A DNA stretch of 64,000 nt from Margaritifera margaritifera (taxonomy: Eukaryota > Mollusca > Bivalvia > Unionida > Margaritiferidae), in NCBI GenBank assembly GCA_029931535.1, contig JAQPZY010001554.1, positions 62,001-126,000 on the forward strand. The letters are read 5' to 3'. Both the position numbers and the translations under genes were made by a program. Below are positions 49,601 to 63,541 of this stretch, in pieces. The notes beneath the pieces are model-generated. The model searched no databases. It was not told the DNA's origin and was given only the letters and a program-made list of their open reading frames with translations. The first letter of the stretch is position 1. Each line of letters begins with the position of its first letter.

Positions 49601-52600
49601 GCCTGCTTACATGAGGGCCGGTTTACAAAGGTGTCCATTTTACAGACTGACCAATCAGGTGGGTTACTGAAAAGGTCGGGTTACAGAGGGGTTGGTTTAC
49701 ATATAAAGCCGTGTTACAGAAGAGGCCAAGTTGGGGCCGCTTTAAGAACATGTAATTGTATTTATTTGCAGAGATCTTCTGTCAGGTTCAATCTCGGGTT
49801 CTGTACATGCAAGTAAGTGGTTTTCCATTCAAGTTTGATGGTATCCTTCTATTTGCGCTACATCAGTATTTTAGCTGTCAACAGTGTAAGATTTAAATTT
49901 TGTTGCAACCTTTGTTCTTTTTTTTATATCTCCCTCAGAGTAAACGGCCGAAATACATTTTCTTACCTAATGTAAGGATAATCAGCAGCAACATGGTATT
50001 TGGCTCCTGGATCGAAATCTTCCTCAGTTCTTTTTACTGGAGGAGATACACCCTGATATTTACATCTGTAGTAGACAAGACAGTACATGTAATCTATGGT
50101 AAGTTGTTTGTGGTCTTCAAACACATGTATAACAAAGTATTTCGAGCATCCTACATCATTGCCAATACAAGAATGGTTTAGAAAATTACCTAGCTTTTAT
50201 ACATTTTGCAAGCTATTTTTTTCTATGAAAGTAAAGACAAAATATAGTCAAGACTTTGTATGTTTTATGATTGTATGTTAATGAAATTTCCAATATCTAG
50301 AAGGTAGTCGGTGATGTTCAAACTGACAAGAGATTGACTAAAATGCTAATTTGTTAGCTACTTTGCCTTATAATACAATATTGAATCAGACCAATGCAAT
50401 TCAAGATAAAATCCATTGAAATGCAGACAAACCAAACACAGTAAAACTGTTTTTAGTGAATGTTTAAAGGACGGATTCGGTCTGTCAGAAATAGGTATTA
50501 TAGACTAATATAGCACTTACCGTATATACTTGCGTATAAGGTTATACCAACTGCAAACTGCATAGACCCAGATCTGCCATCGCATAATGAGCCACCAGAT
50601 CTGGGTCTATGCAGTTTGTAGGGACTAATCAGTAAAACAAACAACATAGACCCTGATCTGTCGGCGCATTATGTGACAGCAGATCAGGATCTATGTTGTT
50701 TGCATTTGGACTCGCAAGTATAACAGGTAATGATAAAAACAGTACTATGAAAGTCTGTATGTTATGTACAGTTCTCCCTCTAAACATGTGTCCATTATGA
50801 CAGATTCTACTACTGGAATATGTTTTGTTATGAAAACAAATGTGTACCAAACTATAATATGTATGGCCTTCACATTAGTAAATTATGTATTATATTGAGA
50901 CAACTGGATTTTAGTTTTTCAAGCACACTGAAGCAAAAATTGCCAGAGGTTAGTTAAAAACCAAGTCAACGATGTTTGAAGTCGAACTTCATGCACAAAT
51001 TATTGTTTGTTTTTCTTTTCTTTTTTTTTTTTGTTTCTTAAGTTGTTTGTTTGGGGGTGGGGGTGGGGTTGTAATTTACATCGCCTTGAAATAAGTACCT
51101 TAAATCCCACCACTTTTTGTTGTAATCTTTGTCTAAAGTCTCACCACTAAAGACACTCCATCGCCACTGGTCAATCAGATAACCAAAGGGGAGGAATGCA
51201 ATTTTCTCCAGGGCCATTTTCATCAAGAAGTTGATGTCATTCTCTAAAAGGAGAGACAAATTATTTTAAAACATTACAGAAGAGAGTTTTTTTAAAATTC
51301 CACTTTATGCATATTGCATGCCTTGATAAACATTATTTAAATGTTAACTCATTTTGACAAAACTTTACTTAGATCTGGACTATTTTACATGACACAGAAA
51401 ATGAACTGTAGACAATGTTTTTCCTACAAAATCTATAAAATTCAAGGTATTCTCTTTAAATTAAACATACAAAAACATTTCTTTTGTTAAAAGTGAGTAT
51501 TTTTGCAGAAACCTGATAACAATAGCAATCTTATAATGATGTGCATTTTATTACATTTTTATTTTATAGGTAAAATCTATTCAGGTTTCAGAGTTCTCTC
51601 TGTTGGAAAGTTCTTGGGAAATAACGCAATGATTCTTATCTAGTTGGCAATCTGATTGGGCAGTGATCTGCTAGGACCACCGATATGCCATACTTGACTG
51701 GCAGTTGTCGATAGGTTTATTTATAGCGATCACAGTGTGAACGGGACCGAAGCCCAGATCGCAAACTTAGCACTCGTATATCATCTGCACAGTGGTCCAG
51801 TTGAAAAATCTAACATATCTCACTATCTCACTCTCTAGAAGAAATGTTATGCCCACATTATGACCGAAGTTGACTTTTCCCACGACTCAGATTAAACTGT
51901 GCAGACCCCTGGCGAGCGTAAACTTGTGAAAATATTCAAAACAGAATTTCGAAGAAATAAAAAGTAGAAAAAAACAGTTGACCTCTAGAAGAAGGTATTA
52001 TAAGATATTTAAGAAGTGATTTCTGTTAAACCAATGTAATTAAATCAAGTATGTATTGTAGCATTGACATTATTATCTTTCTAGGCTGTTGTTACAACTC
52101 TAGGTCTTAAAAATATGTAACAGAAAGAAAGTGAAACCAATACTGCAAGTAATATTAACAAGCAATTTAATTCCCTATAATACAAAGTGAAATTCAAGTG
52201 ATACTTACAATATTGTGAATTACATTCCAAATGTCTAAGCAAAAGTTCAAAAATATAGAATGTTCCGAAAGAGTTCCAATAGTCTTGAATGCCCTGATAT
52301 AACACAATGATACAATCCAGAATGTCTCTGAATGAGTTCACAAAAGTCCGAAGTAATGTCGTAATGCAAAAGTCAATGCGCACTTTAGTAATTCCAATGA
52401 ATATATATTCAATAAATAATTCCTCTTGAATTATATCTGATTTCAACGGCACAGACTATAAAATCTGATCTCAAATGGATTCCCACAGACTGATCTAAAA
52501 CAGGAATGAATTTTTGTTTACCAAATCCCTATTTATGCACATTTTCACTTGACCTATATCAACAAGATGTGAAGCAATACAATGGGAAAAAACCAGTCCA

Positions 52601-53215
52601 ACTGTCAACAAGACTGGCCTTGAACTCAAATGCTAGTCAACATTCTGTTTACTAGTGACCAGAATCTAAAGTACCACTTACATCATGGACAAAATTTAAA
52701 CACACATTAGAGATTAAATATACATAACACTGTATATATCTTGAAGTTGTCCAGATACAGACTAATCTGAGAAAATACACAATTTTTCCTCTGAAAATAA
52801 AACAAAACATTTCAGGAGAATGCAGGATATTATAGGTGAAATTTTAATCATTGATGCCTGCTTAAAGCTCAGGAAAAATACACATATTTTCAAACCATAC
52901 AATATAAGAAAGACATAAAAAAAACTCAATTTTAGAAAGATAAACTTAGATGCTTTGTGAAAACAGGACTTGATTTAGCAGCAGGGAAAATTCCTGCAAT
53001 TCCATTCACATTATTCGCTTCAACACTGAAGCTGATAATGGAAAATTCAAACCACTATTTTCCTCACATTCTAATTTATCTTAAATGTTTTCGGTTTAAC
53101 TCCTTCAAGACACTCGTGTATTACACACCTGTAATTTACTCGATACAGAACAAAGTTAAATTTTGATATGATGATTGTTTTTGTTTTTATTTTATTTTAT
53201 TTTTAATAAAATTTA

Positions 53216-53266
<51 letters not shown>

Positions 53267-56200
53267 CGAAGAAATTGTTCATTACATTGCACTTACAAGT
53301 TTGAAAGCACGCGCTAACTTCAACTATTCTGATTGACTACTTTGAATGGAAGCGCTGGATCTCCTATGGGGAAAATGATATGTAGTGAGATGTACTAAAT
53401 ATGGAGAAAACCTGCACAACTTAATGCTGTCGGGCCAAGCATGACCATAATGTAAGATCAGTCAGTCACACAACTTAATTTTGTTAGGCTAGGTATGAAA
53501 AATCAGTTTGAGGCCTGTTAGAACAGAGATATATCATACTCATCAGGTTCCTAATGTTGTAGATAAATACCGGCTTTGTGAAATCAAGGGCTTATTAAAC
53601 CCGGTAGTGGCCTCGCCTGATCTTGGTTTAAAAAACCCTTTCATCTTTTCTGAGATATTGGACACCGTATGGGTATTATTCATTTATGAATGCTTTCAAG
53701 GCTTCAAGATTTTTAAAAGATACATTTCTTCACTTATGTGAACACATATTTATTTATTTCCTGTTCAATGTGTTACTTTGAAGAGTGTCAACCTAGCTAG
53801 GATTTCTCTTTCTGTAAAATGGATGGGCATAATGGCCTGTGGAAATTCTTCGACACCAAAATAACTGATTCAAAAGGGGAGAATATTCCTTCCATACAAG
53901 GTTTCACAAGTCAGAAAAAGAAAACTGGGAGATTAAAACAAGATAGCCAATGACTATTGTCGTAAACAAGTTCAGGATTGCATTCATAAGAGTTGAATAT
54001 TGTTTCTTCTATGTTTACTGTGGTGTAAACTGTAAGTTGCCAAATCACATAGATTACATAGCGCCCTTTGACCTTTATTCGCTATGTGATTTGGCAACCG
54101 ACACGAAATACTCAGAAAAAAACCCCTTAAACTCTTAATTGTCAGTGCTGTGCTGTGTAGTCCTGTACTGTATGCCAAAGCATCCAGTCGGTAGACACAT
54201 TATATTAGTCTGTACACATACGACTGATGCTGCACTGGGTTGGCACAGGAGGTAAGTGAGATTGAGCGTGACACCAATACAAGTCAGGCCCCTAATGAGT
54301 GGAAATTTTGAAGTCGGAACCAAAACAAAACAAACTTCTTTTTATTCCGAATCAGTAATACTGGACAGAGAGGACAACCTAAACTAAAAGTGTGCAGATA
54401 TATACATAAACAGAACTTTTCCCAGGAAGAATTTTTTTTAATATACATGTACTCTGTAAATCAATTCAATCACTACATGTTTTCCAAAAGATTTTTTTTT
54501 CTTGCCCGCATCATTGTTTTTTTATATTAACTGATACAGACCTTGCAATATCGATAAATGGAGAATAATACAGCCTTCAGAGAAAATTAGGCATCCCAAA
54601 TTGATGATAACGAAGCAAAGGAAAACATTTTATTCGAAATTTGTATTGATCACGTGACATCACCGATGTGACATTTATATATAGCGTTATGTTCTCATAC
54701 TTCGTACATGTGTCATATCATTATGTCACAACACATGAATCCAACATCAAATTTCTCGCTTAAATGTTGGCATTTTTTAAAAAATCAATTGGCAAAACTC
54801 AAGTGTTTTATTATTTAATAAATATAATCTTTAGCTTGTAATTATTTCTACTCTTTGAATAATTTCATAACTTTGCTCTGCTCTGGCACCCCGACAAAAG
54901 CGCGCAGGACAAAAGCACACTGACAAAAGCACGCAAAGACAAAAGCATGGACAAAAGTGCACAGGACAAAAGTGTGCCGACAAAATCGCGCAAAGATGAA
55001 AGCGTACAACAATTACCATTTTGTGTCTCTAGTAAAGAAAAAACTAACAAATACAGCATTAAAGATCATTAAGCATCGTTTATGAATTAATATCTCAATA
55101 ATCAGAAATATGGCGTTAAGGAACAAATAACATCATTTATTCATTAATATCTTGATATGCAGATTGTCGTTCACATGATCATGCATGTTCCACAAGTCGA
55201 TCGGAAATCTCAGATGTGCTCGACCTCGTCTTTGCTGTCTTCCGACGTACGTGTCTTCCCAATAATTGGTTATCGGTGCTAATTGTTGAGGACAGGATTC
55301 AACCAACTTGTCAAACACTGCCAGTGTGTTAACAATTTGGATGAAGCAAAGAGCTAGCATCATTTTGATGTGCATGCACAAGTTTTCACGATACGAATCT
55401 GCTAAATGAAATTCTTGCACTTTGCGCCAAAGACACCAGTCGAGATGGAAAAAACCATCCTCCTATCCGGGCTCCCGGGAAGACGGCTATGCATGTGTTT
55501 TGACTAGCTTTCTTAAAATCTGTCATAATACTTGCCGCCTGCAAGAAAATATGAAGTTCCTGAAGTTTTCGTAGTATTCGTTCGTAGCTCTGGTCCATCT
55601 TATCTGGTAGCAAAATGTAAATTAAAGGATAGGCCAAATTATCTATCAAAGCGTGGATAGTAAAAACTTGGTAGAAAATGCTTGGCAACACTTTGTCACT
55701 TTATTAAGTTCTGGAGTGGGAGCATGATTATGCTCCGAAACAACAGTTACTGCATCTGTTGCATCCAATTTCAGCTGACCTTTGCAATCTTTTTTCACGC
55801 ATCTTTATGACGTACTCCCATCAAAATTAATACAATCTTTACGAAGCCGATAGCCATCATGTAAAATGAGCTCTTTCTGCTGCTGTGATTCGATTCTTTC
55901 CATGACTGCAAATGTTTCGGCCTAAACATATTTGTGCTATTTATAGTTTCGGGTACCCAAGTAGCTTTGAAGAATGACTCTTCAAATAATTTTGGAGTTT
56001 AGAAATTATCTAACTTTTCATGTCTACTTCTACTTTGCGCGCTCTGCCTTCTGTCGGGGGATTTCAGGTTTTGTTGGCGCTCTTTTGTTTGCACGCTTTT
56101 GTCAGGGGTTTTAAGCTGCGTGCTTTTGACAGTGCTCATTTGTCGGCACGAATTTGTCCTGCGCACTTTTGTCAGGACACCGCTCTCCAAGGTAGTAAAA

Positions 56201-59200
56201 AATAAAGTTATTCAATTAGTTTCCTAAATTTCATTTAGAATGAGCACTGATATACTATCCTTCATAACATATCCCATTACCAATAGGTAGGCCTAAATAT
56301 TATAAATCTTTTCAGTTTCTGATTAAGCTTGAGATTTTGTATCAACCAATCACAACACAACAATACTTTCAAAATGTCCATTATGATTGGCTACGAGTGG
56401 AAACCTAATCTCAAACATTAGAATAGAGTTCAATAATCTTCAGGCCAGAATAGTATTTGTATCTCACCTTCATCATCTGGGCCTTCGGGTAAAAGTCGGA
56501 TTATCCGTAGGTGTTTAGGTGTAGACACTGACAGTGAGATTACATCGCCAACAGCTTCATGAAATCCTATTGAAAACATAAACAAAACAGAAACAAAATG
56601 AAAGATATTTTAATGACATCTCAAGAGATTCCTATTTCACCGATATACTATTGCATATACATGGCAAAGAGGAAAATATGTAAAAGTGAGAATGATAAAA
56701 TTGTATTGTTAGCTTTTACCGAAAAAAAGAGGTTTTTTTTATTTGAGGGCCAATAGTAATTACAAAAAGGTGGTATCGTACATGATAATGTATTCTTTTG
56801 CTGCAAAAGATTACAAAGGTATTTCATACTTTAACCTTGCTAATTCACCTACAATCGGAACAATCCTTTCTTCATAATCTTAAATGAAGTTGTTTATGTC
56901 CAGTAAACATTTTGTGATGTGACTTTCTTTTCTTCTGTTATTTAAAAAGCTTTTAAAAGTTTATATGAGGCAAGACTTAGTTTGGTTCCTAAATATCGAG
57001 TTTTAGGCAAGTTCAAAATGAAATCTGCATGCATTCAATATATAAAATGATCTATAATACTATCCTTCATGGCCAGCATATATGTGTAAGCTTTTATTAT
57101 ATTATTATTATAATCCCCACAAATACTTTACCTCAAATCCAAAGATGTCAACTTATGGACAACAAAAAAAATATGAAGAAAAATTGGATTACTCTAATTG
57201 AACTTATTTTTTCTTGTGTAAAGAAATTAAAAATTATTCTACTATTTAACAGATAATTTCCGAATTACTTCACTTTAGCAATACCCCAGTGACATCTAAG
57301 CATTTTCTCAGGCAGTAACCACAACTCTTCATAGTTGCCACCAACATTACAATGGCAGACTCGCACATTCCTCCTTCCTATCGATTATCAATAATGTTTA
57401 TATTGTTACTGCAAAATAACTCGTTTCATTTTGTAACGAGGCTGCGAGTAATTTTGTGATTTAACATTCACCTTTCACAGTTTGGTTTACTCTGTAAAAG
57501 ATCGAAAAGCAGGTGGGTGCAGTAGGCTTGGAGGCGTTCTGCCGATATTTAATGAAACAAATAGATAAAATGACTTCCTAAAATTTACTGAGAAAAAAAA
57601 ATTAATATAAGGGAAGCCCATTCTTTTCTGGTGATATCTGATCATCAATGGAGACGGTAACAATGCACATGTGCTGAACTGGCCACCGCTTTTAAAAAAA
57701 AATCAAACACAAACAGTACTAAACGTAATTGTAAATCATGTAATACTATGCCAATCAGGAGTCCACATGTCTGTCACTGGCATAGAAAAGAAAAAATGAA
57801 TTATTTCCTACCTAGACTCAGGTCAAAATCTAATTAACAACACAGTCACTACTCACTTGTGATAACTGTCAACTGTGCTGGTACAAAGTATAAGTGCGGA
57901 ATACGTTCCAAACACATGGTTATATTCCCATCGAAGGTAAGTTTTGCCTATCTTCTCCTCTAAGCTTTATACTTTGCACTTCAGTTGTAGCCCACACAAC
58001 ACTTCAGTTTCTATGAAAATCAATTACTTAGATAAAAACGTAGTTGCTTTTACAGTTACTTTGAGACAATGTGCCTGGGGATAAATATGTTGTAGTTTAT
58101 ACAATTACTTTGACACAAGGTGCATGGGATTAAATACATTGTAGTTTTTGCAATTACTTTGATCCCTGGGAATAAATACTTGTTTCAATTACCCTGACAC
58201 AATGTACCTGGGGATGAATACCTTGTAGTTTTTTGCAATTACTTTGACAAAATGTGCCTGAGGATGAATACCTTGTAGTTTTTTTTACAATTACTTTGAC
58301 AAAATGTGCCTGAGGATGAATACCTTGTAGTTTTTTACAATTAGTTGATACAATATGTGCCTGGGGATGAATACCTTATAGTCTTTCACAATTACTTTGA
58401 TCCAATATGCCTGGGGATGAATACCTTGTAGTTTTTTACAATTACTTTGACATAATGTGCCTGGGGATGAATACCTTGTAGTTTTTTACAATTACTTTGA
58501 TACAATGTGCCTGGGGATGAATACCTTGTAGTTTTTTACAATTACTTTGATACAACATGTGCCTGGGGATGAATACCTTATAGTCTTTCACAATTACTTT
58601 GATCCAATGTGCCTGGGGATGAATACCTTGTAGTTTTTTTACAATTACTTTGACATAATGTGCCTGGGGATGAATACCTTGTAGTTTTTTACAATTACTT
58701 TGACAAAATGTGCCTGGGGATGAATACCTTGTACTTTTTCTACAATTACTTTGACACAATGTGCCTGGGGATATATACCTTGTAGTTTTTTACAATTACT
58801 TTCACAGAATGTGCCTGGGAATACATACATTGATGTTTTTACAATAACTTTGACACAAGGTCCATGGGGGAAAATACATTGTAGTTTCTAAAATTACTTT
58901 GACACAATGTGCCTGGGGATATATGAAGTTTTTACAATTACTTTGACACAAGGTTACTGGTGATAAATAAATTGTGGTTTTTGCAGTTAGTTTGACACTT
59001 AGTGCTTGGGGATACATACGTTGTGGATTTTACAATTACTTGACACAAAGTTTCTGGTGATAAATACGTTGTAGTGTTGTTTACAATTACTTTGACACAA
59101 TATGCCTGGGGATGTATATATATACGTTGTAGTTTTTCAGTTACATTGACACAATGTGCTTGAGAATAAATATATCATAGTTTTTACAATTGCTTTTACA

Positions 59201-62200
59201 TAAAGTGCTTGCGGATAAATACGTTGTAGATTTTACAATTACTTTGACATAAGGTGCATGGGGATAACAGAGAAAATTTCTCTTTGAGGATCATTTAGCA
59301 ACGTGTTTGCAACATATTACGCCCGCAATTTGGGCGAATTACGCATGTAGTCAGTGTACTCACCACTACTGTTATCCCTAGTGGAATAAATATCCTTGTA
59401 CAACGCAGGTTAAGTATTTGTACCCAAAGCTTAAACAGAAGAGTCAGGTAAGGAACATAACTCTTGGTATTTCAGAAATCATCTTCTGTTTATTGAATAA
59501 GTTACCTCCCTTTTGGCAAAGGATTGCCTTCCCAATTGAAGGCATTTTGATGTACAATATCCATCTAAAGGAGAATATTTTCTAAGTTTAAAATGTTTTT
59601 AAAGAAATGTTGTCAATCAGATTTTAAAAAAATTGTGTGTTTTAAATAAACAAATCTATGCAGTTTTTTTTAATTATTATCAGTAAAAAATGAATAAAAG
59701 CAGAAAATACTATGCACGGGGAGATGATTCGTCATTTGAAATGGAAGCAACATATAAGATGCAAAAAAGTCATATAACATTGAGAAAAAGAGAAGAAAAT
59801 ATTTTACCCGGATTCGCTCCGCCTCTGTGAACAACAGATTGGTTTCTGTATTGTAGAAAGTATTGGATATGACCCATCTCGTGATGTATTACAATCAAAC
59901 TTTCCATGCTGACCACTGTACACATCTTTATTCTGTAGGTTTGGCGGATATATAAAATTAAATCTTACAAGCAATATAATCGGTTTGGTACATCGTTCTG
60001 TATAATTTTTATTGCAAACCTCGCCTACTATAGCATATACAGGGAATGCATTGCTTGTGTCAGTGCGTGCTTTTAGGTGCATGTGTATGAATGTTTGTGT
60101 ACGTGAGTGCGTGCGAGTGCCCAAGGTTGGGATTTGCAGAACATATTGAGAACTGTTTGATGGAATTCAGTTAAAGTTCGTAAGATTATTGATGGTGATG
60201 AAAACAAATTCTAAGCTTGTTTTAGAACAAGTATTGTCATACTAAATAATAACCCAAGTTGCATGCACAGGTAAAATTCATAATTTAATAATGTGGCATA
60301 TGCAGAATTGAGGGCAAGCAGGCAGGGTTTGCATTTACATATGCCCTTCGAATTTCATTCATTAAGATGCAACATATAAATGGTTTGACCGGGCTTCAAT
60401 ACCTGGATACAACTTCTGCTCACGATGGAATCGTCTGATACATGAAATATATGACACAATCCTGATCTGTTAGTTATTGTTTCATGCATGTGGCAAAAAA
60501 TAGATAATGTACACGGAAAAAATGCCGTACATATTTTTTTTCTACCACTAACTGACGGCACATTTGAGTCAACAGATTACATCTACTACATACCTATTTA
60601 AACAATTATTTTCAATGATTTTTGTAAATACAGTACCACCACATTTTTGCAAGAATCATACTGAAGACTGGGTTTAGAATGTGCCTGAGTCTGTGCATTG
60701 AAACTTAAATGCAATGTGAAAGCCACACAATAATGAATCCAAGAGAGAAAATCAAAATCAGGCAGAGATTATTCTTTAGTAATTGTGAGCCAGTGAAAAA
60801 AAGTGACATTTGAAGATTTAAAATGAAATTTACAAAATTCTACATGAAATTCCCAAACAAGCATTTTTCTACCTAAATTCTCTAGCGTTGTAGAAATCCC
60901 AGGCAGAAGCATGACATACAACTTCTCGCCCTTCCGGCCTCACTATCATGGAATTGTCCCAGAAGTTCTGTGGCATAGGCTCCAAACCGAGCGAGGTAAA
61001 GAATTCCTCAGCTGTTCTAAACATCATTGTTGCGTTAAAGCCCTGAAAAAAGTTTTTATTTTATTTTTTTAATTCAGTGGATATACGACAATTAAAGAAT
61101 ATTGCACTTGTTAATCACTGTTTCAAAATATACAACTGAATTCGCCTATTACTTATGTCTAGAGACCAGAAAAATTCATGGGTAAGAACAGAATTTTGTT
61201 TCAAATGGGAATAAACACATAGATTACATTTACAGTCAGACTAAAAATCAGTATAACAAAATCAGGTAATTCATTCAATCCGAAATTGTTATAAACGTGC
61301 CTGACTGTACTTATCAATACATGGTGAGTGTCGATTCCTTGATAAGGTATGTATACTCTTCCGTGTAGGTATTTCAACTATCCTTGAATAAGGCACCCTC
61401 TGTTATAAATATTTTATATTTTGTCCCTTAACTGTTATGTTATATATATATCTTTTACAGAATTTAACATCTTTACCTTTTATCTTAATCTTGTAGTACT
61501 ACATATTTACATCTATTTCGAAGGATTCAACTTCCTAAAGATTATTTGTTTTTCAATTCTTCATCTTTATCTTTTTAGAACTTAATGCTTAATTGGTTTC
61601 GTATAACCAATATAGTGCTGACGTACTGTAAACCGTCTACATACACACATACTTGAGTGAAGACATGCAAGAAAATATAAACAAAACAGAAAGTCAAATG
61701 TATTCCACTTCAGTGTTCACCCAAATCGTACCCCTTTTTAAATAACGTACTCCACTTCAGTGTTCACCCAAATGGTACCCCTTTTTAAATAATATATTCC
61801 ACTTCAGTGTTCACCCAAATTGTACCCCTTTTTAAATAACGTACTCCACTTCAGTGTTCACCCAAATCATACCCCTTTTTTAAATAACGTATTCCACTTC
61901 AGTGTTCATTCAAATCGTACCCCTTTAAAATAGAAAAAGGACTGTTTACATGCAAAAGAACCATACGATAAGACCTTGCAAGATATACACAACACTACAT
62001 ACGTGTTTTGTTCCAAGCTGGCGGAAAGAACAAGTTTTGTATGGCGTAGAGACACATTGAGGTCTTTAGGCTGAGAAGTATTCATAAGCCATGTCAAACA
62101 AGTTCCTTTTCCCTACAAGGAGCAAAACACGAATGCAGTTTCATATTTATTACATGCACTCTCTTTTGCCCTATGCAAATATTTTCCTGTATAACATGTG

Positions 62201-62927
62201 AATAGAATTCAAAACCGACTGATATTTATAAAAGTTTGATTCGGTGTATCAAAGTGCATCCACGCATGGACGTCAGTGAAAGCTTTTTAAATATGTTCCT
62301 GTCTGTGTGTGCAATTGGACATAAAGATTCAACATCTGTATCGAACACCACGAGATCGACCATATAATATTAAATGGGTGTATAATAACATGTTGTAGAG
62401 AACAGTCTTTACTTTATATTAGAATACTCCTTTCAATATGCTGAAGAATGTATAAAGCTGACAAATAAGTAATGTCATTAAAACAAAGTACTTACTTTCT
62501 CCAGAAGAGCGGCTGTGATATCAACACTTTGTTTATTTTTGAAAGGGACGACTATATCATATATGTTATTCCAGCTTTGAGCCCACATGTTACCTGCAAT
62601 TAAAAGCCAATGATTCAAAAGATGACTTAAACATACAAAAGCAATGCTTCAAATGTATGATGTAGTTAGGAAAGGCTGATCTCACACCAAACAAGAGAAA
62701 CAGAGTGCATGTATGAAATGTCCGAGTTGCAACATAGGTTTAGGTTCGAAAATGTTGCTAAAGCAGCAAGAAAATTAAAAAAAGAAGGCCAGAGTCTGCA
62801 TTTCAAGCTCACGATCAAAGCATTGCTGAAACACTTTAACCAAAACCTTATGAAACTGTTGAAGCCACCTTCGCTGCTGTTGGAAAGTGACCTCTTTGTC
62901 TCCCTTACCATTAACGTGGACTCCACA

Positions 62928-62971
<44 letters not shown>

Positions 62972-63453
62972 GGCAGTACATTTTTAAAGTGAACCCCGTT
63001 CTTGTGTTCGACAAATCAAGGAAACAGGGTTTTTTTTTTGTTTTTTTTTTTTTTTTTGTTGTTCAAATTCCAAGAAATCAGCAACGAAATTCACGTAAAA
63101 CTTTACCGCTTACTTATCCTTTGCTTAAAAAAATTGATGCTCTGTTTAATTGCAGCTCGCCATGATTGTGCGATGAGGCTGCGAGAGTTTCACAAGTCAG
63201 AGGAGAAAGACACCTGGTGAAAACCAATGATAAAATTCCTGTATCCAGTTAGCACTTACGTATTATGATAATGCATCCGAAAAATCTATAGTTTTTCGAG
63301 ACTTTTCTTCCATAATATTTTGTGAGTTCATCTATCAAGTGTTTGCAGTAATATAAGCAGAGGATACAAACATGTTTTTCTCTAACATTATATATCCTCA
63401 TCCGTTCACGCTGGACATAGGTTTGTAAGATCTGGCAGAACCTCTTAAATATT

Positions 63454-63541
<88 letters not shown>

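Larger units (their letters stand above)
54885..56181 (-). mobile_element. MULE-type DNA transposon with FLYWCH transposase, fossil
   Basis: Long terminal inverted repeats at about 54885-55007 and 56034-56181 are built of tandem iterons GACAAAAG(C/T)GCGCAG. Between them, on the minus strand, lie broken pieces of a FLYWCH zinc finger and a MULE transposase. Long TIRs and this domain pair fit the Mutator-like superfamily. Target-site duplication is unclear (GCTCT on both sides). At 1.3 kb it is much shorter than an autonomous element, so it is internally deleted. It sits in the ACE-like intron between exons E and F, in the gene's own orientation. Confidence 0.8.

Noticed and set aside
52081..52452. 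123-codon minus-strand frame with a hydrophobic C-terminus
   Set aside because: Long for AT-rich DNA, but starts and ends without splice or promoter signals inside an intron, has unusual composition, and resembles no family I know. Worth a transcript check only.
54831..55059. Cysteine/leucine-rich minus-strand frames
   Set aside because: They translate the iterons of the MULE terminal repeat.
58442..59017. Cysteine-containing repeat proteins on the minus strand
   Set aside because: Translations of the 51-bp minisatellite in an ACE-like intron.
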